Source of the DNA: a gamma proteobacterium symbiont of Lucinoma myriamae
GTDB lineage: Bacteria > Pseudomonadota > Gammaproteobacteria > GRL18
Assembly: GCA_025655635.1 (NCBI GenBank)
Contig: JAHXIM010000260.1
Coordinates: forward strand, 1-11,290
Direction of reading: 5' to 3'
DNA: 11,290 nucleotides
The notes beneath the pieces are model-generated. The model was not told the origin of the DNA. It saw only the letters and a program-made list of their open reading frames with translations, and made no database searches. A program made the position numbers and the translations under genes. Below are positions 1-6,492 of the stretch, piece after piece (positions within the stretch are counted from its first letter, which is position 1; the number at the start of each line of letters is the position of its first letter).

Positions 1-99
1 TCTGCGCTTATTATAACATTTCTGGTTGATCTGGTCACTCAAAAGCAGGATTAATTCCTTATATTTCAAATAGATAATATGTTTTTCAGGGTTGACTAG
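1..99 (-). repeat. Left copy of an inverted repeat, probable upstream end of an insertion sequence (read on minus strand)
   Basis: Read on the minus strand, this segment matches 11123-11221 without gaps, with 10 differences in 99 positions by eye, most of them transitions. Identity starts at CTAGTCA on the inner side and runs off the window edge on the outer side, so the repeat probably continues outside. It carries the same promoter elements as the right copy: GTGACC (complement of 33-38), a 17-base spacer and a perfect TATAAT (complement of 10-15), pointing leftwards out of the window. By analogy with the right copy, a transposase gene should lie just beyond base 1 on the minus strand. That gene is not visible here and is inferred. 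Confidence 0.8.
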
Positions 100-274
100 G
101 TAGTTAAATTAGTAAATGTGAGGGATTAAAGAGCCCTTGTTTGTAAGGACAAAAACAATGCCTTAAGATTTAGAGTTAAAAGTACTTTAAGTTGTTGATT
201 TTTAATCTTTAAGTTGACTGATCTAAAGCAATAGAAAACGTTAAGTTTTTGAAGTTATTAAAAAACCGACCAGT
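100..274. other. Non-coding AT-rich stretch between the left repeat and the tRNA-Leu fragment
   Basis: I see no supportable gene on either strand. Short complementary words are present (AGGG with CCCT around 121-137), but no stem followed by a T tract that would make a convincing terminator for the leftward ThiF-nitroreductase gene. A small plus-strand open frame starting near 249 runs through the tRNA fragment and antisense to the neighbouring gene, and does not look protein-like. Confidence 0.4.
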
Positions 275-329
275 CTTAAAATCCCTCGGTGGCATCACCA
301 TGCCGTTTCGATTCCGGCCCTGGGCACCA
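275..329 (+). tRNA. 3'-half fragment of tRNA-Leu(UAA), with encoded CCA
   Basis: From the anticodon loop (CTTAAAA, anticodon TAA) to the end, this fits a class II tRNA-Leu. The 3' side of the anticodon stem is TCCCT. A long variable arm follows, with stem GGTG/CACC around loop GCAT. Then come a T arm (GCCGT-TTCGATT-CCGGC, last pair broken), a seven-base acceptor strand CCTGGGC, discriminator A and CCA. The 5' half is missing: the bases before 275 cannot pair with TCCCT, and there is no GCCCAGG or D-arm GGTAGAC upstream. A fragment running from the anticodon loop to CCA is the form of duplicate that tRNA-targeting integrases leave. It is therefore a remnant or attachment site, not a working tRNA gene. 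Confidence 0.75.
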
Positions 330-372
330 TTCTTAGAAGTATTTAAAACTCTCATTTGTACTTCAATAAACA

Positions 373-2328
373 TCAAACCTTTAATTTATCAACGGTCTGA
401 CGTGCGGAGCGTGAGACAGTCCTGCTACCCACGCCCAGGCGCCCCATAAACACGCGATTGTCATTAAACTGATTACCCAGAATATTTTCCAGTTCAGTCG
501 CTAAGATGCGCGCATTTTGATTGGCTTTATTATCTTGTGTGAAGTTTTCTGACATCATGACATATCGAGAGAAAATTAAAGGTGTCATCTCCGGTTGAAA
601 TTGCAGACCGAGATTTGTTGCAGTGAGCCAGAAGCGCTGTAGAGCACGTCCACCATCAATATAATCATCGATGTTTTTCAGGGGTTGATCGGCAACAATC
701 ACAAAATGTGCCGCACAGCGAAGTGCCGGAAGCAGATCAAGCTGGATACGGGGGAGCCAGGTACCAGCGAAATACTGGTTTAACATCTGCACTCTGTCCC
801 AACTATGCATCGTCCACTTCATTAACTTTAAGGTAACCGGGTCTAAGCCAACAGCCTGGTCGGGGATTTTATCTTCACTAAATTGTGCATCCCATTGAAT
901 AATTTGTTTATGAACTTTGTAGGCTTCCTTAATTGTCAAACGGATATGGGCATTTTTAAAAAGCAGCCAGGCCATCCGCCATTTATTTTTCCAGCCTTCA
1001 AGCCAGATCACTTGATATCCTTCTCCAAGCACATTTCCCAGTAACTTTTTCTGTTCGCAAGTCAATGGTCTTGAAGAAAAAGCCCGACGCTGAGTGGTGC
1101 GCATTTCTATAGGAGAACGTAATGGGTGATAGCTTTGCCTGGAGGTGTTCTCCAGAGTAACCTCAATAACGGGCCTGTCTTCAGGTGAGTTATCCTGACG
1201 AGAAAAAGTTGCCTTAATGCCCATAGATACAGCGACTATGGATAAAGTCTCTAACAGAGCACCCACGGCAATCTGACTGGCTCGCCCGTCCAGATCATAA
1301 ACACACCAGTCTCTGGTATCGTGAGCATGTATTAGAAAGTGCTCATCATCAAGAATTTCAAATCGCCAGGGTTGGGTGTTGTCACCACTGGGTGCCCAGC
1401 GAGCAATATTAATTATTTCTTCAATCGCGGTTTTCGGTTTAAATATTTCATCAGGTGAAACGGATTGAGTCGAAACCTGTTGAGAAACTTTGTAGCCAAT
1501 TTTACATTTCAGCTTTTGTAAAAAAACTTTGTTTCCGTGACGCAGCTTACCGCGAGTCCATTGACATTGGTATGCATCAAATGCCTGATAGAAAGGTGCA
1601 TAGTAAACCTTTCCTCTTCCCGTCAATATTTTTAATACTTCTGTTGCGATCACACCTGCACAGAGATTGATTCCCATGACTGTTGAAGGTCCGCGTTTAT
1701 TGACTAAATCAAGACGGGTTGGATCAATAAGATAGTGTCGATGAAATGCTTTAGGTGCCAGCCCCATCACAAAATTAATATATTGCTCACTTTGCTTTAG
1801 GCCTTCAAAGTTAAAGTAATCTTCAAAAGACATCCCTTGTGGATTAAAACAAAGATAGGCTGTTCCCATGCCAATTGGTGCAGCGGTAACAGCGGGAATA
1901 CCTAATTCCTGACATCGTTTAAAGACTTTCCTGCGAATACCTAATACAAAAAAATCAAAGCCGTCAACAAAGACATCGACACCGTCTAGAAACTCATCAA
2001 TATTTGCTTCATTAATTCCTTTTGAAAAAGTTTTTATGGCTACTTCAGGGTTAATTTCTTTAGCCTGTTGTGCCAGAATATCAACTTTTTCCTGCCCGAT
2101 GGTGTCCATAGTGGCACCGTACTGGCGATTAAAATTGGCTACTTCAAATTGGTCTAAGTCAGCAATATGAAATTGTCCAATACCTAAACGAGACAGGGCA
2201 ATTAAATGAGCACCACCCACACCGCCCATACCCGCAATAGCTATTTTTTTAGTCCGAAGAGATAGTTGTTCCCATTCACTGATCCAGCCTATATTTCGAC
2301 TCACTGCTTCGTGATAATTATAATCCAT
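373..2328 (-). CDS. ThiF/E1-like adenylyltransferase fused to a nitroreductase-like domain
   Basis: This 651-residue protein has two domains. Residues about 15-260 are a ThiF/MoeB/E1-type nucleotide-binding domain: glycine motif GMGGVGG at 33-39, then DLDQFEVANFNRQ at 57-69 with the acidic and Arg residues that bind the adenylated C-terminus in this superfamily. I see no pair of CxxC zinc motifs. Residues about 300-625 resemble FMN-dependent nitroreductases, with ARWAPSGDNTQPWRFEI from about 309 and a later GRALQRFWLTATNLGL helix. The same ThiF-plus-nitroreductase order is, as I recall, that of mycobacterial Rv1355c, labelled MoeY; that label does not establish a role in molybdopterin synthesis. 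It is probably cytoplasmic, since no signal peptide or membrane segment is evident. The Shine-Dalgarno signal before the ATG is weak. It is transcribed away from the acyltransferase gene at 2634. The substrate is unknown; the domain assignment is firm. Confidence 0.88.
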   Translation of the reverse strand: MDYNYHEAVSRNIGWISEWEQLSLRTKKIAIAGMGGVGGAHLIALSRLGIGQFHIADLDQFEVANFNRQYGATMDTIGQEKVDILAQQAKEINPEVAIKTFSKGINEANIDEFLDGVDVFVDGFDFFVLGIRRKVFKRCQELGIPAVTAAPIGMGTAYLCFNPQGMSFEDYFNFEGLKQSEQYINFVMGLAPKAFHRHYLIDPTRLDLVNKRGPSTVMGINLCAGVIATEVLKILTGRGKVYYAPFYQAFDAYQCQWTRGKLRHGNKVFLQKLKCKIGYKVSQQVSTQSVSPDEIFKPKTAIEEIINIARWAPSGDNTQPWRFEILDDEHFLIHAHDTRDWCVYDLDGRASQIAVGALLETLSIVAVSMGIKATFSRQDNSPEDRPVIEVTLENTSRQSYHPLRSPIEMRTTQRRAFSSRPLTCEQKKLLGNVLGEGYQVIWLEGWKNKWRMAWLLFKNAHIRLTIKEAYKVHKQIIQWDAQFSEDKIPDQAVGLDPVTLKLMKWTMHSWDRVQMLNQYFAGTWLPRIQLDLLPALRCAAHFVIVADQPLKNIDDYIDGGRALQRFWLTATNLGLQFQPEMTPLIFSRYVMMSENFTQDNKANQNARILATELENILGNQFNDNRVFMGRLGVGSRTVSRSARQTVDKLKV

Positions 2329-2633
2329 GATAATTGACCAATATTGAACTTATTATTTTTTCTACAGTGAGTGTATCAGATTATTTTTTGCTTTATTTCT
2401 TTTAACAATAAAAGTAACTATTAGGTATAAATTTTAGAAAAAGATGAACAAAAAGACTTGACAGTTTTTTATGTCATTTGAAAAAATACAGATAGATTTT
2501 ATCTGATGTTTGTTAATGAAAAATTATGCTGAATAATTATAAAACTAATTCACATAATTAATTAACAATCGCCTTTTTAACAACTTTAGGTTTAATTTAC
2601 TACCTTTGTTGTGCTAGATTTAAAAAATTAAAC
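2329..2633. promoter_or_regulatory. Divergent intergenic region with promoters for both flanking genes expected
   Basis: This 305-base, very AT-rich gap separates the divergent ThiF-nitroreductase and acyltransferase starts, so both promoters should lie here. A consensus TTGACA at 2458-2463 faces right, but no good -10 box sits 16-18 bases downstream. Facing left, several weak TTGTTA/TAATCT-type pairs can be drawn. No clear operator palindrome, riboswitch or small gene was recognised. Confidence 0.4.
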
Positions 2634-3413
2634 ATGAAATGGAGTTTGGCATTGGAAGCCGTATATCAACTTTTCGATGAATATTTTGAAATCATTCCTA
2701 CAGTAAGCACCCAGTCTTTGCCTGAATTATCTCAGGCATGTCAGCAAATTATGCTTGAGTGTCAAAAAATCCGCTATCAGGTTTATTGTATAGAACATGA
2801 TTTTGAAAAACCGGAAGAACACCTCAACCAGCTTGAACAAGATGAATATGATGATTTGTCACTGCATGCGTTACTGCAGCATAAACCCAGTGGTGATTTT
2901 GCCGCAACCGTCAGATTGGTGACTTTTCAGGCTCTGGGAGAAAAGGGCTTATTCCCTATGGAATTACATAGTACTTTTGACACACAAGGGCATACTGCTC
3001 TTGACGCCTTGCCCAGAAATTCCATCGCAGAAGTATCTCGATTTGCCGTATCAAAAACATTTCGTAAGCGTTTAACTGATACTAATTATCATGGTGTTAG
3101 TGATTTTGGTGAAAAAAGAGAGATAGACTCAAAAAGAATTATTCCTCACATCACTCTGGGCTTGTTTAAAATATTATTTCAGATGAGCAAAACAGCCGAA
3201 ATTCATTACTGGTATGCAGTTATGGAAGTCACATTGATTAGACTACTTAAACGTTTTGGCTTTAATTTTGTACGAGTTGGGCCTGCGGTTGAATATCATG
3301 GAAAAAGGATACCCTGCTTTATTAGCGTTTCTGATGCATTGGAGAACATTAAAAAAGTGCAGCCAAAGATTTGGGATTTTATTACGGATAATGGGAAGTT
3401 ACAATTGGATTAG
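2634..3413 (+). CDS. PEP-CTERM/exosortase system-associated acyltransferase (GNAT, LuxI-like)
   Basis: This 259-residue protein matches the acyltransferase family that accompanies exosortase/PEP-CTERM systems and is distantly related to LuxI autoinducer synthases. The family's N-terminal pattern is present: LFDEYFEIIP at 13-22, then IRYQVYCIEHDFEKP at 46-60. An acyl-donor-side strand AATVRLV lies at 90-96, and AEVSRFAVSKTFR at 132-144 corresponds to the LuxI ExSRF motif. The length is normal for the family. The expected activity is transfer of an acyl group from a CoA or ACP thioester to a small amine; the true substrate is unknown. No exosortase, PEP-CTERM protein or LuxR regulator lies in the window, so the gene is separated from its usual partners or works with the divergent ThiF-nitroreductase. 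The ATG follows an AT-rich stretch without a clear Shine-Dalgarno sequence, but the N-terminal motif supports this start. Confidence 0.88.
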   Translation: MKWSLALEAVYQLFDEYFEIIPTVSTQSLPELSQACQQIMLECQKIRYQVYCIEHDFEKPEEHLNQLEQDEYDDLSLHALLQHKPSGDFAATVRLVTFQALGEKGLFPMELHSTFDTQGHTALDALPRNSIAEVSRFAVSKTFRKRLTDTNYHGVSDFGEKREIDSKRIIPHITLGLFKILFQMSKTAEIHYWYAVMEVTLIRLLKRFGFNFVRVGPAVEYHGKRIPCFISVSDALENIKKVQPKIWDFITDNGKLQLD

Positions 3414-3538
3414 TTAATACAGCTTCATTAATTAAGTGTGCAGCTAACAGGTCTTACATCGTGCATAAATGAGCTGGGTCATATAGTCTCTGAGCAGATT
3501 TCAAAAGCTCATATTACTGGTAATGAATAGAGGTTTGA

Positions 3539-3571
3539 GTGTGTTATTATTCATATGACTTAATATCACAC
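3539..3571. promoter_or_regulatory. Imperfect inverted repeat upstream of the transhydrogenase gene
   Basis: GTGTGTTATT (3539-3548) and AATATCACAC (3562-3571) are complementary at 9 of 10 positions around a 13-base centre. There is no T tract after it, so it is a poor terminator for the acyltransferase gene. It could be an operator for the gene at 3624. A possible -10 box TATACT lies at 3597-3602, but without a good -35. The rest of 3414-3623 holds no gene I can support. Confidence 0.3.
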
Positions 3572-3623
3572 AATTAAATTTAAATATTCGAAAAAATATA
3601 CTTTTTCATGAGGAGAACCGCTT

Positions 3624-5008
3624 ATGCATAATTTTGATTTTCTAATCATTGGTTCGGGTCCTGCGGGTCAAAAAGCAGCGATTCAAGCGTCCAAACGGGG
3701 AAAAAAGTCGCCATTGTCGATCGTCGAACCGATGTTGGTGGGGTTTGCCTTCACACAGGTACAGTGCCTAGTAAAACGTTGCGAGAGGCCGTGCTCTATC
3801 TCAGCGGCTACAGCCAGCGAGGATTTTATGGACAGGGCTATCGTCTAAAAAGTGATTTGACCATGGCTGATCTTAAGCAGCGGCTTCACACTACGATAAA
3901 ACGTGAAGAAGAGGTGATACTGCACCAGTTGAATCGAAATGGCATCCAGGTCTTTAGCGGCACAGCAACCTTTACTGATGAGCACCATGTCCAGGTTGAA
4001 GATGAGAAAGGGAAGGTGATTGAAATTCAGGCTGATTACTTTTTGATCGCGACCGGAACGTATCCTGTTCATCCGGAAAATTACCCTTTTGACTCAGGTA
4101 AAGTGATTGACAGTGACAACATATTGGAACTGGCTGAATTACCGCGTTCGATGACAGTTATCGGAGCTGGAGTCATTGGGGTTGAATATGCCTCTATCTA
4201 TTGTGCACTTGATGTTGAAGTCAATCTGATTGATGGACGTGATACTCTTTTAGGCTTTATGGATAAAGAGCTGACGGATGAGTTGGTCCATCAGTTTCGT
4301 GAGCAGGGAATGGTCGTACGTCTTGGTGAACAAGTTGATGCAATTACTTGTCAGGAAGATGGTTCGGTGCGGACTATGCTCAAGAGCGGCAAGCAAATAC
4401 ATTCCGATGTGGTTTTGGTGGCAGCAGGGCGTTCTGGCTGCACTAAGAGTCTTAAACTTGATATGGCTGGCGTTGAACAGAATAGCCGCCATCTTATTCA
4501 GGTAAATGAGAGCTATCAATCGAGTCAGCCCCATATTTATGCAGCTGGTGATATTATTGGTTTTCCCAGCCTTGCATCGACAGCAATGGAGCAAGGGCGT
4601 CAGGTCGCCTGTCATGCTTTCGGGCAGAAGTTAAACAATAAACTGGAAAACTTTCCCTTTGGAATATTTGCTGTGCCCGAAATGAGTATGGTTGGAGCGA
4701 CTGAACAGGAACTGACCAAAAAAAGCATCCCGTACGAAGTTGGGGTAGCGCGTTTACGTGAGACAACACGGGGGCAAATTATGGGATTGGAGCACGGAAT
4801 ATTAAAACTCATTTTTAGTTTAGAGAATCAGGAGCTGCTTGGCGTTCATATCATTGGTCGCGGTGCTACCGAACTCATTCATATCGGTCAGGCGGCTCTG
4901 GTGCTTAATGGTGGACTTGACTATTTCCTTGAGAATGTCTTCAATTACCCGACTTTGGCGGAGGCCTATAAGATTGCTGCGCTTGATGCCTGGAACCGAT
5001 TAAATTGA
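3624..5008 (+). CDS. sthA: SthA-like soluble pyridine nucleotide transhydrogenase, split by a -1 frameshift
   Basis: This flavoprotein, of the pyridine nucleotide-disulfide oxidoreductase family, interconverts NADH and NADPH. The two reading frames join into one protein of about 461 residues, the normal SthA length. The first frame, from the ATG at 3624, gives the FAD motif GSGPAG (residues 10-15) and runs wrong after residue 28, stopping at 3848. The -1 frame then gives VGGVCLHTGTVPSKTLRE around residue 42, an NAD-binding VIGAGVIGVEYAS, FAD-contacting AAGDIIGFPSLAST, and the dimer-interface NYPTLAEAYKIAALDA. A single Cys in the redox-active region, rather than the Cys pair of dihydrolipoamide dehydrogenase, favours SthA. 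AGGAGA at 3611-3616 fixes the start. An ATG at 3764 in the second frame lacks the FAD motif and is unlikely to be the true start. Whether the gene is broken, mis-sequenced or frameshifted during expression cannot be decided here. It is convergent with the aminotransferase gene. Confidence 0.85.
3701..3707 (+). other. A AAA AAG slippery heptamer at the sthA frame change
   Basis: In the frame set by the ATG at 3624, the bases read GGA AAA AAG, so A AAA AAG sits in exactly the phase of the classical -1 frameshift heptamer of dnaX. A -1 slip here makes the next codon GTC (3707-3709) and restores the conserved FAD-domain sequence at once. A modest hairpin (CATTG 3712-3716 with CGATG 3730-3734, one G-U pair, inner TCGA/TCGA) begins four bases downstream. 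No strong Shine-Dalgarno-like stimulator is seen upstream. A lost A in a run that should be seven long would look identical. Confidence 0.55.
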
Positions 5009-5055
5009 CACCTTAAAAATTCAGTCATGGAACTGATTATAATTTCGAGTAAAGC

Positions 5056-5081
5056 AGGGGATGGGTTATAGACCAACCCCT
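5056..5081. terminator. Probable bidirectional terminator between convergent genes
   Basis: AGGGG-A-TGG pairs with CCA-A-CCCCT around an eight-base loop: an eight-pair, GC-rich stem with one A-A mismatch. It lies about 50 bases after the transhydrogenase stop and about 80 bases beyond the aminotransferase stop. The T tract on the plus side is short (TTCTTT), so efficiency is uncertain, but position and composition stand out from the AT-rich surroundings. Confidence 0.55.
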
Positions 5082-5117
5082 TCTTTAGTCACTGACTATT
5101 TTCAGATAATCAGACTC

Positions 5118-5149
5118 GTTTTTCGGGAAATTGAAAAACATTTTTTATT
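5118..5149 (+). terminator. Second, AT-rich terminator-like hairpin
   Basis: GTTTTTC (5118-5124) and GAAAAAC (5133-5139) are perfect complements around GGGAAATT, followed by ATTTTTTATT with a run of six T. The stem is weak because it is mostly A-T, but the stem-plus-T-run arrangement fits a backup terminator for the rightward gene ending at 5008. Confidence 0.4.
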
Positions 5150-5159
5150 ATGATTTAAG

Positions 5160-6338
5160 CTATTTATTTAGTGCTTTTTGTGCCGCTGTAATGGCCACTC
5201 CCACATTTATTTTGGCGTCCATATCTGATAGTATAGCTTCCAGAGCACTGAGGCAAAGTAAAATATTTTCAGCTCGGCTGCTATGTCCCATCAGTCCGAT
5301 GCGCCAGACTTTACCTGCCAATGAGCCCAGACCAGCACCAATTTCCAGATTGTATTCATTGAGTAAACGACTGCGAACCAGAGCCTCATCAACACCTTCA
5401 GGAATAGTCACGGCATTGAGTTGTGGTAAACGATCATTTTCAGCAACTACAAATTCCAGTCCCATTGCCTCAAGACCTGCACGCAGGGCTAAGTGATGAT
5501 GCTTATGTCGCTGCCAGGAGTTTTCCAGACCTTCTTGTTCTAAAATGATGAGTGATTCATGCAGGGCGTATAGGGCATTGACGGGGGCTGTATGGTGGTA
5601 AGCACGTTTGGCATTGCCTCCCCAGTATCCCATCACCAGGTTCAGATCTAAAAACCAGCTATTCACTTTTGTTTTTCTGTTTTTAATCACTTCAATCGCT
5701 TTGTCATTAAAGCTGACGGGTGATATTCCTGGTACACAGGATAAGCATTTTTGAGTGCCTGAATAAATGGCATCAATACCCCATTCATCTACCTTAAGCT
5801 CAGAACCACCCAATGAGGTGACAGCGTCTACAATCGTAAGACAATCATGCTTATGGGCTAAATCACATAAGGCTTTGGCATCTGAGCTGGCACCTGTCGA
5901 GGTTTCAGCATGAACAAAAGCAACAATTTTAGCATCGGGATTATCGTTGAGTGCTTGTTCAACTTTGGCGATATCAATGGCATTTCCCCATTCATCTTCT
6001 ACCATAACGGCAGTGGCACCCAGGCGTTCGACATTTTCTTTCATGCGTCCGCCAAATACACCATTCTGACAAACAATGACCTTATCTCCTGCTTCAACCA
6101 GATTGACAAAGCAGCATTCCATACCAGCAGAACCCGGGGCTGAAACTGGAATTGTCAATTCATTTTTTGTTTGAAACGCATATTGCAGCAAAGTTTTAAC
6201 TTCGTCCATCATGCTAACAAATTCAGGATCAAGATGGCCTATTGTCGGTCTTGCCAAAGCAGATAAAATTCTGGGAGGAACGTCTGAAGGACCGGGTCCC
6301 ATGAGTGTTCTAATTGAAGGATTGAAGCTGTCAGTCAT
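5160..6338 (-). CDS. Alanine/serine-glyoxylate aminotransferase family protein (class V PLP)
   Basis: This 392-residue enzyme has the length and motifs of the AGXT/serine-pyruvate aminotransferase group. It opens with GPGPSDVPPRILSALARPT (residues 14-32) followed by GHLDPEF. The cofactor-binding HAETSTG lies at 143-149 and VDAVTSLGG at about 170-178, with Asp171 expected to contact the pyridine nitrogen. SGTQKCLS places the Schiff-base lysine at 197. Such enzymes convert glyoxylate to glycine using alanine or serine as amino donor; the donor cannot be read from sequence by eye. It is cytoplasmic, with no signal peptide. AAGGA, complementary to 6346-6350, is well spaced before the ATG. It is divergent from glcDEF, whose product is glyoxylate, which strongly suggests joint action in glycolate salvage. 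Confidence 0.93.
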   Translation of the reverse strand: MTDSFNPSIRTLMGPGPSDVPPRILSALARPTIGHLDPEFVSMMDEVKTLLQYAFQTKNELTIPVSAPGSAGMECCFVNLVEAGDKVIVCQNGVFGGRMKENVERLGATAVMVEDEWGNAIDIAKVEQALNDNPDAKIVAFVHAETSTGASSDAKALCDLAHKHDCLTIVDAVTSLGGSELKVDEWGIDAIYSGTQKCLSCVPGISPVSFNDKAIEVIKNRKTKVNSWFLDLNLVMGYWGGNAKRAYHHTAPVNALYALHESLIILEQEGLENSWQRHKHHHLALRAGLEAMGLEFVVAENDRLPQLNAVTIPEGVDEALVRSRLLNEYNLEIGAGLGSLAGKVWRIGLMGHSSRAENILLCLSALEAILSDMDAKINVGVAITAAQKALNK

Positions 6339-6393
6339 AATGAATTCCTTAAAAAATAGGGGGTAATCTAAATCTTTATCAAATTAGTAGGAT

Positions 6394-6422
6394 ATTATGA
6401 GTATTTCTTGAAAAAAAAACAA
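6394..6422 (-). promoter_or_regulatory. Candidate sigma70 promoter for the aminotransferase gene
   Basis: On the minus strand, TTGTTT (complement of 6417-6422), a 17-base spacer and CATAAT (complement of 6394-6399) form a reasonable sigma70 promoter. It would give a leader of about 50 bases before the ATG at 6338. The -35 side overlaps the divergent glcD promoter at 6408-6436, so the two would compete for RNA polymerase. Confidence 0.45.
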
Positions 6423-6436
6423 TAGGCAGTTATATT
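6408..6436 (+). promoter_or_regulatory. Candidate sigma70 promoter for glcDEF
   Basis: TTGAAA (6408-6413), exactly 17 bases, then TATATT (6431-6436): each box matches the sigma70 consensus at five of six positions. Transcription would start near 6443, about 50 bases before the glcD ATG. It is the best promoter match I found inside the metabolic region. Confidence 0.6.
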
Positions 6437-6458
6437 AAATTAGTTTTTAAATCAACTC

Positions 6459-6478
6459 GGGTTGTTAATGGTCAACCC
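6459..6478 (+). promoter_or_regulatory. Inverted repeat in the glcD leader, possible operator or RNA hairpin
   Basis: GGGTTG and CAACCC are perfect complements around an eight-base centre, lying downstream of the predicted transcription start and two bases before the AAAGGT ribosome binding site. CAAC at 6453-6456 can alternatively pair with GTTG, giving two mutually exclusive stems. A GntR-type regulator such as GlcC controls glc genes in enterobacteria and binds short palindromes, but no regulator gene is in the window, so the role is inference. Confidence 0.4.
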
Positions 6479-6492
6479 TTAAAGGTAACTTG

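Noticed and set aside
275..329. A complete, functional tRNA-Leu gene
   Set aside because: No 5' acceptor strand, D arm or 5' anticodon stem is present upstream.
249..449. Plus-strand open frame of 66 codons
   Set aside because: It runs through the tRNA-Leu fragment and then antisense into the end of the ThiF-nitroreductase gene; its residues have no domain-like pattern.
373..2328. A thiazole/oxazole-modified peptide (TOMM) cluster
   Set aside because: An E1-like domain and a nitroreductase-like domain are both present, but no YcaO gene or precursor peptide was found nearby.
2634..3413. A true LuxI quorum-sensing synthase
   Set aside because: The motifs and length fit the exosortase-associated acyltransferase family better, and no LuxR gene is adjacent.
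4250..4615. Antisense 121-codon open frame in the transhydrogenase gene
   Set aside because: It is a shadow of a well-conserved flavoprotein sequence on the plus strand.
6490..6492. TTG at 6490 as the glcD start
   Set aside because: The ATG directly after it is better spaced from AAAGGT and is the preferred start codon.
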